From: Poecilobothrus nobilitatus
Lineage: Eukaryota > Arthropoda > Insecta > Diptera > Dolichopodidae
Assembly (NCBI GenBank): GCA_947095535.1
Contig: OX352774.1
Coordinates: 8,556,001-8,620,000, forward strand
Reading direction: 5' to 3'
DNA length: 64,000 bases
Shown here: positions 49,590 through 62,730 of the stretch, piece after piece
Layout of the letters: each line of letters opens with the position of its first letter
Position numbering within the stretch: the first letter of the stretch is position 1
Notes under the pieces: model-generated
Seen by the model: only the letters and a program-made list of their open reading frames with translations
The model's database searches: none
What the model was told of the DNA's origin: nothing
Position numbers and translations under genes: made by a program

Positions 49590-49672
49590 TTTTTTTTATG
49601 ATCTAACCGGAGTTTGAACCCAAGACCGCACGATTGAAATTTTGTCAAATGTACTACTACATCATAGTTAAG
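49590..49672 (-). mobile_element. SINE-2 copy (minus strand)
   Basis: The minus strand reads GCGGTCTTGGGTTCAAACTC then CGGTTAGATCAT and an A-run. This is the best-preserved B box of the SINE-2 group (GGTTCAAACTC). Upstream, TGATGTAGTAGTACATTTG corresponds to the decayed head. Confidence 0.65.
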
Positions 49673-52600
49673 TCTTGATAAAATTTTTTGACTTGAAATC
49701 CGAATTTAAAATAATAAATTTATAAAAAAAAAAATTTAGTTACCACATTTAGCGGAAGAGATATGTAGATATACATACGTGTTTAAGCGTTGATTTGAAA
49801 AGATTCATTTAGTTATTGTTACATATTTTTTTTTTTTTTATAATTTTTAAAACTAATCTACCTACTTGTTTTCTTTTAAATCTTAATTTGAACATTCGAC
49901 CAAAACAAATTTTCTTTTAATTTTTCTTTCTACGTTTTAATTTTTATATACCATCTCTAGTGAAAGTAATATAAATATTAGATTAGAGATCTAAGAATAG
50001 AAAATACCAGTAAATTGACATACGTACTATTTACTTAAATTTTGGTTGTTGAACTTGAATTTAAATTTAGGTAAGTGTGTATAAAATTTGTTTTTTTTTT
50101 TAATTTTCACTTATTAATTTCAGACAAGGTGAAATAAAAATTCAAATTACGTATAATACTATACAAACAAAAAAAAAAAAAAAATCTCGAATTAATGCCG
50201 GGTATTTTTTTACATACATATCTACTTATTTAGGTGTTGTATTAATTTATAAACATTTACTGATTACTTTTTATAACTAATGTAGTATGTATAACTATGT
50301 ATATCATACCTTTGTATTTAATCTGAAATTTAAAACCATATGACTATTTGTTTACAAACAAAATGTATAAAAACAAGAGAAAACCAAAACAAACTTTTGT
50401 TATTTTTGTTTTTTTTTTTTATTTTATTTATTTGTTGAAGTAAAAGCTTTAAGTTTTTTCTCTCTTGTTATTTAATCGTCATGAAAAATAAACAATCATT
50501 TTGTTTTTATTAAAACTTATATAAAAAATTAATATGTACATAAAGAACAAAAAAAAAAAAAACAAATATACATGTTATGTAGACACATTAATAAAAAAAA
50601 GGTTAATGAAACATATGTATAATGACAGTATGTATTATGTACATGCATTTAAATAAAAAATAAATTAAAAACATTTATTTATACAATCAATAACTTTCGT
50701 GTTAGATCGTGGACATGAAAAAAAATCTAATTATTATACATAGGTACATAGATACATACTTAAATTTTTTTTTTAATCTAAATGAAATTGTTGTTTTTGT
50801 TGTTTGGTAGGGGCGATAAATAACTATCCCTACACCTAAATCCTGGGACCCGTTGTGCACTCCAACTCCACTTGTTTATCCAGTTAATCCAGTTACATAC
50901 TAGGAAGTTAATGCCCCCTAGTTAAGATGTAATTTGCATATACTATAGGTATACTATATGATTACCCCATTCATAAGAGACATTTAATTCCTTGGAATTT
51001 CTTTCACAATTTCTCATTAAATAATGGATTATAGGTATCCACTTTATTTTAGAATTGGAGTGATTTAATGATGTGCTATATGAGTAACTATATAGAAATC
51101 AAGGCCGTTGTATCACAACGTACTACCTCCTTCCTTCTACTTTGTCTAATAATAAATACAATAATTTTTTATGTTTTGTCTTGTATTTTTATTACAAAAA
51201 TGTCAGTCATAAAATGATATAAAATTTTAATTGGATTAATTCATATTTTTTCATATAAAGGTATTAAAGATTTTTTTATTTTAATTATAAACTCATTATA
51301 AAACATCTTTAACAGTTACCAAAACTTTATTCTAACCATGATCAGTTTAATAAAAAAAATTATCATTTCGAAGGACTAATTCATAAATTTTTATGGATCA
51401 CCTTGTTTGTTTATTTATTTCTCATTTTATTTCTGATTTCTGGTATAGTATGTCAACTGTAGTATAAGCTACGCCAATTTAATAGAATGAATACAGTCAT
51501 GAGTCAATTTACTTCAAATAATAGAAAACTGATAAAAACGGACAATGTTCTCTGATAGGAATTATTATTTATTTCTAATATAATATTTTGAAACAATTCC
51601 CCTTATCACATGTTCTCATAGTTAAAAAAACATGATTCCTTCAAATGTTTTTTTTTTTATTTACTGATAATAGAAGGATGAAAAAACTGGGGAAAAAAAA
51701 AAAAAAACTAAATCAAAAGAAAAAAAAAGAAAACTATCTAAAGATTTTGAATGAAAAGTAACACTGCAGAATTAAAACGTAAAATTTTTTTTTTGAGCAT
51801 GAACATGAATTTATTTCGTGACCAAAACAAATCATATTATTGGATCCATACTATACATATAACATTTTATAATAATATAATCTAAATTTAGAAAAATATA
51901 CTTATGTATTTATAATTTTTAAAAAAAAAAAAAAAAATTGCGTCTATTAGGATTTTTATTTTAAATTTTTTTTTTTAAATATTTTATATATACATAGACT
52001 ATTTTTAAATTATTAAAATTTTATAGTAGCACATAATATATATTTATTTTTTACTTTTCTATTGATCTAAAAAAAAAAAAACTTTAACAACCTGATTTGT
52101 ATAAATTATATTGTAAAATATGTAAAAAATATATATGTATGTATGTATAAATATCTACATATTAATTATAATATTATTTCTTATTAATTTATAACCGCAC
52201 AGACATTTTATATAATTTTTTTTATTTGTAGTTTTATTATAGGCGCCACTTTTTAATAATTTCAGACATACCTACGTACATATAGAAATAGATTTATACA
52301 TATAATAATATTATTATAATAGACAGTTTTTTTTTTTCAACTATTGTCATAAAATTAGTTTAAACTAGTTACATATTTTATTTAACATATCAAGATACAT
52401 ATGTATAATGTTAATTATACCAAGGGAATTATTAAATTCAGATTCTATACTATTCAAATTATTTGACTTGCTTTATGTACATATGTGTATAAACAACATG
52501 CATACATACATATCTATTAATATATGTATATTATTATGTTTTTTATATTATACTATTAATTAAATGTCAATAAACTCTTCTTTTTAACACGTTTTCCAAT

Positions 52601-53330
52601 AAACTAAACATTACTGGAAAAACGTTTAGTCTTTTCGTCTGTTTAGTTCCGAAATTTCTATATACTGGTGGTATCACTCAACTGGTGGTGACTCAAATGA
52701 TATCAATAAAAATAATTTTTAATAGTAGACAAATTTTTAGAATGGTATAGAAAAGAAACATTTCCATCGCGAAGTTACAGCTTCTCAAAATTGGTAAAAA
52801 TCTAGAATTTAAATATGTAATTGGTATAACTCACGTTTTAATAGATAATTTTTGAATCTGAATTTATTAACATTGCAATTGCAATTTAAAACTATGTAAT
52901 TATTTAATCTAATAATTTCAATTAAACTGTTATGTGAAGACCGAAATGCAAAAATCATAAATATTTTGAATTTTGTCTAAAGAACTGAAACTATAATCCT
53001 ACTAAACTTCATGAAAGTGCGCTTACTCTAGATATCGTATTTATCAATTTGGAACCTGGTCCTAATAGTTTTCTAAGATATGTAACCTGAATTCAAAAGT
53101 TTGTATGACAGCTACCTCAAGACTTCCTAAGAGATCCTAGTAATTTGAAATTTTGAAAAAGGGTTTGCCCATTTTAATTTTGCTTTATTAGTTTACCTAT
53201 AGTTTAATTAGTTTTTAAAATTCAAAAATTTGTATTAGTTGGATCGTAATAGCTTAAAAGTTCACCGGAACTCGGTCTTTGGGTTCCAATAAAAATAAAA
53301 TGTAGTTTATTAAATGTAAATTATTAAATG
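49673..53330. other. AT-rich desert with a GC-richer islet at 50.8-51.1 kb
   Basis: The islet (about 50,800-51,130) contains ATCCTGGGACCCGTTGTGCA, CCACTTGTTTATCCAGTTAA and GGCCGTTGTATCACAACG. The last is reminiscent of the GTATCACAATGG word in the 3' UTRs of the LINEs at 1.4 and 42.3 kb, but no coding end precedes it. Elsewhere only AT-rich DNA and homopolymers. Confidence 0.45.
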
Positions 53331-53331
53331 T

Positions 53332-53420
53332 ACCATAAAGCAGAGATGAGGTAGCAAAAAAAAACAACTCTGCTTTAATATAATGTCTATATTTATTTTA
53401 TAATGTCTATATTTATTGAT
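53332..53420. repeat. Small hairpin and 20-bp tandem duplication
   Basis: AAAGCAGAG (about 53,338) pairs with CTCTGCTTT (about 53,368) across an A-rich loop. Next to it TAATGTCTATATTTATT is repeated with an exact 20-bp period at 53,381 and 53,401. Confidence 0.7.
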
Positions 53421-54203
53421 ATTTTTTAAGCAAGTATGGAACCATTTTGAAAATAAACATTAGAGGTTTAAACTTTCTCTTAAGACGGGATAATGATTTA
53501 CAAAACATAAAAACATAAATAAAATCAAATTAAATCAAAATTAAAGTTTGATTCCTAAAACTGTTTTATTTTTGTCGAAACGGGTTTTTGACATCCTTTA
53601 GCGGCAATATAGTCCGGTTCTGACTAGTTTCATTTTCAAGCTGAGCCAATAATAAATTTTGTAAATAATACGAGTATAAGGTATTTCTTCCAACCTATAA
53701 ATATTATCATATTATCAATATTTTGTCTTTTATCATATTTAATTAGTCATTTTCAAAAATAAAAACAATTTTTAAAATATATTTTTAGGTATTTATAAAA
53801 AAATTATTATTAGAAGTTATTTTAAACAATTATGATTCATTTTTTATGGTATTTTATATCAAAAAAAAAAAAAAAAAAAATTTTTATAATAATTTGGTAT
53901 ATTTTTAAAAATAAATAAATAATTTTTTTTCTTTTTTTGGAAAATGTTTTCAATTGTTAGTAAACATGTTTTTTTCAAATTAGATTAAAAAAAAAATTAC
54001 TTTCATTATCTATCAGTGAAATTATTAAATAACGAAATTCTTATAAAAACATGTATGTATATACTTAGATTTAAAAATAAAACTATATTATATAATATTT
54101 TTGCTTAGTAGTTTTGGTAAAATTTTAATAAAGTATGAAGTACATAATATGTCATTTTGTTTTTTTAAATATTTAAAACAGGGCTACCTAAACAGCATTT
54201 AAT

Positions 54204-54416
54204 TTAGTAGATATTTTTTTTTATTGTATTTCTCTGCCACATAAATGTGAGCAGGAAATTACACAGTCTTTCCTATTCAGGCGTGGCTTACATGTCGTAA
54301 AGGAGAATAACTCTTACAACATCTGTGGGATTCGAACCCACACTCCCTCGGTGTTTACAGCGTATTTTATACACTCTTACCCACTAGGCCACCGAAGCCC
54401 CTTAGTAGATATTTTT
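54204..54416 (-). mobile_element. SINE-1 copy with 15-bp target-site duplication
   Basis: The element (54,219-54,401) lies on the minus strand between two identical copies of TTAGTAGATATTTTT (54,204-54,218 and 54,402-54,416). Read on its own strand it starts GGGGCTTCGGTGGCCTAGTG (A box), carries B box GGTTCGAATCC (54,328-54,338), the GTTGTAAGAG...TTACGACATG segment, GCCACGCCTGAATAGGAAAG, CACATTTATGTGGCAGAGAA, and ends in an A-rich tail next to the duplication. The perfect duplication, tail and promoter boxes make this the youngest and best-defined mobile element in the window. It is 5'-complete as far as can be judged. Confidence 0.95.
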
Positions 54417-54599
54417 AAATATAATAGAATGGAGACGATTCTAGTATAAGTGTTTAGGTTTTTAACGCACTATTGAATTCAATAGTAATAGTAAATTTAT
54501 TTATTTATAAGTATTTATTTTGGTTTCCCCACCATATACAATGATGAAAAAATAAGTCAACCTTTCTTTTTAAAATGTAATTGAAGTACACTGTATAAG

Positions 54600-54745
54600 T
54601 ATTAAATTATAATTATATTATTAATTTTGTTTACAATATATTATTATAAAATTTTGATCTGACCGGAGTTTCGACCTGAGTCCTTTGAGCCGTGAAAAAT
54701 AAGAAACTTATACGCACTGTGCGCACTATTAGTCAGACTAATGCA
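54600..54745 (-). mobile_element. SINE-2 copy (minus strand)
   Basis: The minus strand reads AGGTCGAAACTCCGGTCAGA, then TCAAAATTTTATAATAATAT and TGTAAACAAAATTAATAATA, ending TAATTATAATTTAATAC. Both the B-box core and this tail match the copy at 23,152-23,285. The 5' part (GTGCGCACAGTGCGTATAAG) is diverged. It lies only about 190 bp from the SINE-1 copy. Confidence 0.65.
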
Positions 54746-56440
54746 TTTATTGTGAGAGAAAGTTTGGACAGTTGTTCTAAAATGTTTTTTGTTTCGATTT
54801 CATATCATAATAAGAAAAAATACATGTTTTTAGTGAAATAGTATAAGAAAAAGTCTACCACTAAAAAAATAGACATTTTTTCAAATCCAAATTAATGAAT
54901 GAAAAAATTACAAAACAAAAAATTTTCATCTAAATCATGTAAACCAGAGGGAATTTGGAATACCCCCCGCTTTGGACGTAATTGAAAAAATTCTCGATAG
55001 TTTTTGCGTTATTCCTATAGATTTGTAGTAAGTAGGCCTACTATATTTTTTCATAAGGTTTTTTTGTTTTTTGAAAAGTTGAACAACATAGAGCAATGGC
55101 TAAGTAATACTTCTCTTAATACCACGGCTTTTGTTATTATTAATTGTGATTCAACTGATCATAAAAAGTACACAGTCTTCCGTCAATCTTTTACATTTTA
55201 AAAACCAAAAAAAAAAAAAAATTCCATTCAAGTCATTTTCCGTATGGTAACATTCCATTTTTATTATTTAATTGGTTCAGATTTGAAATTTCAGAGATCG
55301 TAAAAATTCCATTAATTTTTTTTTTTAAACAAAAAATTTAATTAGAAAAATAATTCATCCCATCTTTTCATAAATGATAATATTTAAAAATAAATAATTT
55401 TCATATTTATTTAAGAGAAGAGATGGCGTCTATTATTAATTAAATTGTTTTTTTTTTTTTTTGAAGTTGTAGTTATTAATTAAATGTAAATATTTTTTTA
55501 TTTAAATATTTTGACAGTTGTCTTGTAATCTAACTAATCAAATAATCAATTATTAGAAAACTTAATAATAATATTTAATATAAATCATAATAGAATTATG
55601 ATATTATGATTGAAATAATATATAATTATTGCATTTTATATACATATGTATATAAAAAAAAAAAAAAACTGATTCGATATTGTAATTCAATTTTTAATAA
55701 ACCGTCCTATTAATCTTTCAACATATAAAATGTTAAATATTTATCTTTATTACGATAACAGTAGCTTATTTTTATAAGCTTATTATTAAGATAACAGTAA
55801 TTTATTTTTATAATCATAGCAATTATCGATAAAAAAAAAATCCACCTAAACCTTGTAATTTAGCATTACACTTTTAGAATTATACTTTTGTAATATTATT
55901 TTTTCCTGGTCCTGATTTCCTAAAATTTTAGCTAAAATTAATTTTTGTTGTTAAATTTTCATACCTTTCCAAGTAATTTTGTACTCTAAGGATTCTTATC
56001 ATAAATTATTTTTGATTAGAAAATCAAAAACATATATAATTATTTATTTAATATTTTATTCTAATTTCAATTAATAAATTTTATCTTTCAAAATGGCCAT
56101 CAAAAAAAAAAAAAAAAGAAAAACGTAAAATCTTTATCTTTGATTGATCGTTAGCAAAAAAGTTTGCTAAAAAAAAATCATAAAATCATAAAGTTAATTG
56201 ATTTAACTAAATTATTTTTTTAATGGTTATATTTTATTAGTTATTCTTCAATATTTAAATATTAAATTGCATATTCTTATCTATATTCGGCAATAAGATT
56301 ATTTGAAATTAATTTTTATTTTATTATTAGAGAAAGATAAATTTTATATTTATCATTAAAACTAAACCATTTATGTTTATTACTTATATTATGCTTATGT
56401 TGATAAAAAAAAAAACAAGGTAGAATGTAAACCAACGGTT
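54746..56440. other. AT-rich stretch, no gene seen
   Basis: A 65-residue frame at 55,004-55,201 has no recognisable domain. A short GC-richer phrase, AATACCCCCCGCTTTGGACG, lies near 54,959. Otherwise homopolymers and AT-rich DNA. Confidence 0.5.
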
Positions 56441-56449
56441 TTTAAAAGC

Positions 56450-57664
56450 GCACATTTCCAAAACTCAATAAAAACTGTTTAGAAGTGTGATTTGCACAAA
56501 AATTTGAAAATTTCATGTAATAAAAAAAAATGTGAAAATAGGATATTTTTGAAATTTTGAGGGGCCGTAATTCCGGAATCCTATATAACTAAGAAAAGCC
56601 GTTAACACACGTAAAAATATATTATTGAACCTTTAATTTTCATGTCTTGCCGAAGAAAAATTTGTACAGGTGCCTAAGTTACAGGTGTCTAAAAATAGCA
56701 AATTTTCAATTTTAGAGGCGTTATAACTCTTAAAGAGGGGGCGCTACCAAAAACTTTTCTGAGGAAACTTATACTAATTCTGCCGGAGTTATGAAAAAAG
56801 AAATTTCATGCAAAATGTGGTTTTCAGATAACGGTAAATTTAAATAGTAAATTACAAAATATTACATAATTTTGATACTGTTTTATATAGATAATAAAAT
56901 TTTCGATCTTCTGGCGGTTTTAGATTGTAAAACTATTACGCAGAGCCTGAGATATATACATCTGAAAATGGAGCTTTTTCGAAATTTTGAAGAGCTGCAA
57001 CTTTAAAACCCTCTACAACTAAAATAAACCTTTAACACACGTAAAAATATATTACTGTAGCTTTAATTTTTATATCTTGCAGAAGTAAAATGTGTAAAGG
57101 TTCCTAAGTTACAGGTGTTTAAAAATAGCAAATTTTCAATTTTTAAGCCCTCATAGCTCATAAACAGGGGGTGGTCCAAAAAAATTTTCTGAGCAAACTT
57201 ATACTAATTCTAAAAGTTGTTTCTTGCCTCAAAATTTCAAGCCTCTATCTAGAAGCGTGCCGCAGTTATGAAAGTAGAAAAATCATGCAAAATTTGGTTT
57301 TCACATAACGGTAAATTTAAATACTAAATTTAAAAAAATTGTATAATTTTGAAATTAATTTACAAAGTTAAAAAAAAATACCTGTCGAATGGCGTTTTCA
57401 GATTGAAAAAATCTTAAGCAGAACATAAGATATATCCATTTAAAAATATAGCTTTTTCAAAGTTTGAGGGGCTGTAGCTCCGTAATGGGTGGGGCTACAT
57501 GAAAAAGTTGTTCCACAAAATTATTTTTTTAATGAGACCTACCCATGGTTAAAAATTTTTTTCTCTATCTTTAACGGTGTAGAAGTTTTGTAAACAGACG
57601 GACGCACGGACGGACAGAGTGAAACTAATAAGCACATTTTTTCAAAATTTTTTTGGAAATGTGC
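56450..57664 (+). mobile_element. Repeat A, copy 3: longest, with 14-bp inverted ends and internal tandem units
   Basis: GCACATTTCCAAAA (56,450-56,463) is inverted exactly at 57,651-57,664. Inside are tandem units: TAACACACGTAAAAATATAT occurs at 56,603 and 57,033 (430 bp apart), and GCTTTTTC-AA-TTTGA(A/G)G at 56,973 and 57,451 (478 bp apart), with a diverged equivalent near 56,545. There are thus about 2.3 units. The right end carries GTAAACAGACGGACGCACGG, ACAGAGTGAAACTAATAAGC, then AGCACATTTTTT facing GGAAATGTGCT, a terminal hairpin. TAAAA flanks both ends (with GC interposed on the left) and could be a target duplication. There is no coding capacity. Superfamily unknown; a Helitron-like 3' hairpin is possible but the CTRR-T rule is not clearly met. 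Confidence 0.75.
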
Positions 57665-57669
57665 TAAAA

Positions 57670-58535
57670 ATTAATTATTTTAATAAAAAATATTTAAAAG
57701 AAGTTCATATTTTTTTTAATTTGATACTTTTTCTTCTAAATCACTTTATTCTTGACATCAAGTGCAGGTTGTCGATGCACTCTTATTTATTTGCACATTT
57801 TACATTTTTTTTTTTACTTTACATCTCTTTGCCTGTTCTGTTCTTTGTTTCTTTTGTTGAAACGTTCTTAGATATTGTCTAGCAGTTCCCATCTTATAAT
57901 ATGTGCTATTAATATATTAATATAAATATTGATCTCTAAATAAATTCCACATTATTATATTATGAGGTCATTTAATTCATTTAATTTTAAGATCAAGTTT
58001 AAAATAAACAATTTATTTTGTTTCTTCTATTTAAAAAACCTACTTACATACATATGTATATATACTTTTATTTAAAAAATTTGAAATATTGTTCTAATTT
58101 AAGTAAATATTTTTTGAAATTTTTAAAATCGTTAATATATAATATACAGTATCGCACAAAGCTATTATAACATTATATAAAGCATAATTTCGCAAAAAAT
58201 AAATTAAATTGATTTTAACACTGCAAAAAAATGAAAATATTATAACGCAGACTTAGATAAGATTCATTATACATTATATAACTATAATTGTAGGCAAAAC
58301 TATTTGGGAAATGTTAAAGAATCTTTTTCAAAACAATATTGTAGATACATTGTCAATTGTTTGAACCATGAACTAAAAATATCAAGATTAAGGTACTAAC
58401 TGAAATATGTTGATAAAAAAACCAAACCAATGCGATGCAATCGACTCATTAATACCCCACACCTGGAAAATTCTAATTAAATTAAAATTCATAAGTTATT
58501 CTAGATAGGTATTTAATATAAACTATAAAAACATA
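57670..58535. other. AT-rich stretch, no gene seen
   Basis: An 87-residue frame starting at 57,619 overlaps the end of repeat A and becomes Phe/Leu-rich; it is not accepted as a gene. Otherwise nothing specific. Confidence 0.5.
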
Positions 58536-58539
58536 AACT

Positions 58540-59048
58540 TTTTTACAACCCTTGTACAATATTTCAAGTTTCTATCTTTATTATATTCGAAGATATGTTT
58601 GTTAGGTCTTGGGAGTTGTGTGAGAGGTACCCGAACAACCACTCGAATTCATCTCAAATTTTAGAAACATAAAGAAAACGTTACAGGCCACAGTTGAACC
58701 AAATTTAAAGGTTTTATCTTTATTGATTTTGGAAATATGATTGTTTCCTTTTGGGTTCGTTCAGAAGTTTCCAAAATCCGAACACATGAACGATTTTGCC
58801 CAAATTTTGCTTCCTTTCGTAATTAGTAACCTACTATCTTAATTTCATCAAGATAACTTTATTAATTTTTGAGTTACCGTGCGAACGGATAGATAGAGGA
58901 AAGGATGGACATCGTTAAATCGACTCAGGAAGAGGCACTCATTAAGAATATATTTTATACATGTCCATATCTAACTTGCTATCTTTTGATGATTACAAAC
59001 ACCATATCAAATTTAATATACGCTATACTTTAGGTGTAGGGTATAAAA
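58540..59048 (+). repeat. Fly-type dispersed repeat ending in GGTGTAGGGTATAAAA
   Basis: The stretch has TTTCAAGTTTCTATCTTTAT, a TAATTTCATCAAGATAACTT segment, a GAGTTACCGTGCGAACGGAT block, GGATGGACATCGTTAAATCG plus ACTCAG, AAGAATATATTTTATA, and ends AGGTGTAGGGTATAAAA. From memory, the order 'TTTCATCAAGAT...', 'GACGGACGGACAT-G-TAAATCGACTCAG', 'AAGAATATATATACTTTA' and 'GGGTATAAAA' is a common intergenic repeat in Drosophila and related flies. It supports a dipteran origin. I cannot name the Repbase entry. Confidence 0.55.
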
Positions 59049-59049
59049 A

Positions 59050-62000
59050 ATAAAAACTATAGTTTTTTTTTTTATATATAATGGCTCTTTAATTAAAAAC
59101 AGTACTGTATTATAAACATTTGTTTTTCTTATATTTCTGTGAACAAAAATGATTTCAAATATTAGAACCTTTTATTGGTTTAATTTATTTTGAATCTTCA
59201 TTGTTTAAAATATTCTATATATATACTTACGTACGTACGTATATTATTATGTAACTTTTATAAATTTAATAAATTTTGTACGAAATAATATCCATAATAT
59301 CCAAAGTGTTTTAAAAGATTTTACATTGAAGCTTAGATTTATTTTAAATTACGAAAAAAAAAATGTTAGAGAAAATTTTAAAACTAAATATGATGTATAC
59401 AAAATATTAAAGCTTTTTTACCATTTCTAGTGAATTCTTTTACAAAAAAAAAAGATATCATATGTACATGACGTATAAATTATTGTGAAATCTATGATTT
59501 GTAAATAATTTGTGTAAATAGAGAATTGTTTTTTTTTTAGAAAAATGAATCGATTTTTATTAATAATTTTTAACTATAAATAAAACAATATTAAAATTTT
59601 TTAATAAACATTTATAAAATTTTGAATCCTCATAAAAATCTTTATGATATAAAATATTGTATTGAGATGTGGTTTATTGTATTTGTATTTATTATACTAG
59701 AATATTTAAACTTTTGTCGGTGGATAAAGGCGCCCTTAAGTTCTTAAGTGTCAATTCCACAAAAGGAAATTTGTACGTTGGTATAAGCCCTTATATACAT
59801 ATGTACATATTTGTTAATTAATTTTACTTAAAATTCCTTTACAGGAATAAGGAAAGGAGTTATTCAGTTCTATTAATTAATCAAAAGTTATTGCACTCAG
59901 CCGTCACCATACAATTGAGTCATTGAACTTGTTTTATATCTTGTAGGGATAAACACCTATTCTAATGAAAATCAACAGTTAATAACTCAAAGTTTTTCTA
60001 CAAAGTAGTGCGACAGATACCTACCACTGCACTATAAAACTTCTAAGATGGTGTAACACAGCTTTTGGAAATTCGTTTATCATGGTTGGTAACGATCTTG
60101 GTAACTCCTACATGTCTGTAAAATTTAGAAAAGTTAAAGAAAAAATTATCATTTTTGTTCAAAATATCCCTCCAAATTTTCTTATCCATCCTACATACTT
60201 AAATCTAAATTTTTCATAAATCTTTTTTTCGCAAAAATTCATCCCACATCCCTATCTTATAAACTACACTGTACATTTTTATTAAAGTTTCGGGATCCCA
60301 ACCTAAAGTTTGTTTTAAAAGTGGTTAAAGTTCAATATTTTTTGAAAGTAGCATGTGCAATTCTTCTGGGTGACTTTTAAAGTTTTCTCTGACTGTCGTG
60401 AAATAATAAATTGGCACCATAATTTACAAAAAGTAAAAATTATTATAACCAAATAGAATTAAAACTTTTATTGCTCGAGCTTTAATTTCATGGCGTGATA
60501 TCTAAAGTGTATGATATGGGTATAAGTATATGTATATAATATATTTTTCTATAACTGACATTTTTTTCTATAAAATAATTTGTTGAAACTTAAAAGATAT
60601 CCCAATTTTTTCTACATAATTCGATACCAAGTGTTATCTAAATACATAAATACATACTAATAAAGTATACCAATACTTCTAAAGTATACCAAATTATTTA
60701 CAATTTACAATATTTTTATTTATTTTTTAAACTAGACTTTAATTTCAAGCTCTCGTTTATCCTATTAAGTCTTAATTAATAAACATTTTCATATATGTAT
60801 GTATGTATTATGTTATTTTCAGTTTAATTTTTGGATATTTCAACACGTGTCTATAATTAATCATAACAAAACATGAACTATAAAAATCAATCATGTAGGT
60901 ATGTACATACATACATATGTATACACATATTATGTAGATACCACATTTTGGTTAATTCAATATTGATACATGTTGTACTTAGTCAAAAAATTTATATGGA
61001 ACCGTAAAATATACATATGTATGTATATTGTAATTGTATAGGTTAAACTTAAAAAAAAAAAAAAAAACGAAATACCTATACAAATAAATAATTCAAAACA
61101 AAATTTATATAAATATTTTTTTTAATCAGAACACGAGAAGGGAAATATGCCACGAGTACAATATTTTTAATTTTTTAAAAATAAAAAAAACAAATTATTA
61201 TTGCATTAACGCGTGCAAATTATGACAGAATTTTGTTATGTTTATTGTGATTTTTTTAATTTAATTAATTTTTTTTTTGTGTTTTTTCGGTGTAAACAGT
61301 TTAATTTGTTTTTTTTTTTAACTTTTTCATACATATATTTATGTACCTATTCACATTTTAACAATTTTATTTTAAGTTTAATGGTAATTCTCTCCAGGGT
61401 GCATTTTAACATCGAATTTATGTTGGGCATGTTGAAAAAAAGAACAAACGCAGTAAACTCTTTTAAGAATTAATTTTGTGACATTTATGTCATGCAAACT
61501 CAATATACTTTTTATCATCCCGTGCTTTTTATCTAGATATAAAAAAATAAAAAAAGAGTAGATAAATTTAAAAAATATTGTAGCTATTTTAAAAGTAAAA
61601 TCAGCAAAAATTCAATTTTAACAATCTTATTTATTTTCTTATTGAATAATATTATTATGTCCTATGATTGTGAAGAGTAAATGAACCCCACAATTTTTTT
61701 TATTTTTCTGGCTCGTGTGAATAAACACATTTTTCAAAAGTACATACTTACATATGTACATATGTATATACATATATTGTGATATTTAGAACATTTCTTT
61801 TTCACAAAAAAAAAATAAAAACTTTTTAAATTACAAACACAACAAAAATTAAACAACAATAAAACAATCCAAAGAACAGGCGATAAAAGTTATGGTGCTG
61901 TCTTTGTGAAAATTAAAAATTCTTTTAAAATGTTTGAGTAGAACTAGACCATTTTTTAGGATTATTTAACTTTGAAGTGGATTTAATTTTAGGGGTGGTT

Positions 62001-62140
62001 AAGGGATAGTTTTCTTAAGCTAATAATTAACTATGACTACATTATTTTGACTACCTAGAAATGTATATTAAAGAGCAATTTAGCGATAACATTTAAAGCT
62101 TATACTATAACCATAGTTTTAGTGTTAAAAAAAAAATTTT
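59050..62140. other. AT-rich desert, no gene seen
   Basis: A stretch at 59,700-60,480 has more balanced composition (for example TGCACTCAGCCGTCACCATA), but no long frame and no recognised element. The frame 61,213-61,473 is Phe-rich without a domain. Several TATGTACATATG tracts occur. Confidence 0.5.
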
Positions 62141-62149
62141 GTTTTTTAA

Positions 62150-62730
62150 CTTTTTTAGCACATTTTTCAAAAATAAAAAATTTGAAAAATTTTCTCATTA
62201 ATTTCACTCCGTCCGTTATCAACAGCTTTGTCATTTATTCGTCCATTACGAAGCTACAGTATTACCAAATTTGAAGAAGCCATATTTTCAAATGTTTATG
62301 TCTCAGGTCCTGCTTACATTGTTTCTATCTAAAGAAGTCGAACGACAGGACATTTTTTTAACTTTATAAGCCAATATGTAAATTATTTAATTTCTTGCAA
62401 TTTAGTAGTTAAATTTACCGTTACGTGAAGACAAAATTTTGGAAGATTTTGAGATGTTTTTTCATAACACTTGCATGAGTTTAGTTAGACCCGTGAAATT
62501 TTCAAAAAAGAATTTTTTTTGGATTTATCTCAGTAATGTTTTTATTACCTGTCCTAGTCTCCTCTTTAAAAGTTTTTAAAGATCACAAATTGAAAATTTG
62601 CTATTTTTAGAAAATTGTAACCTGTGTAATTTTTTGAACGTAACAGAGATGCAAAAACTAAAGCTTCAACATGATATTTTTACAATGTATTCACAGATTT
62701 TTTTTAAAATTATATAGGGCTTTCTTATCA
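62150..62730 (-). repeat. Repeat A, copy 4 (minus orientation)
   Basis: In reverse complement it ends TTGAAAAATGTGCTAAAAA, preceded by GGACGGAGTGAAATTAATGA, as in copy 3 (right end 57,615-57,668). Further in, TGTAGCTTCGTAATGGACGA, the AGGACCTGAGACATAAACAT segment, CACGTAACGGTAAATTTAAC and GCAAATTTTCAATTTGTG follow in the expected order. About 1.2 internal units are present. Non-coding and diverged. Confidence 0.75.

Noticed and set aside
57619..57882. 87-residue plus-strand frame
   Set aside because: Starts inside the end of repeat A and runs into T-rich DNA; hydrophobicity is due to Phe/Leu from T-runs.
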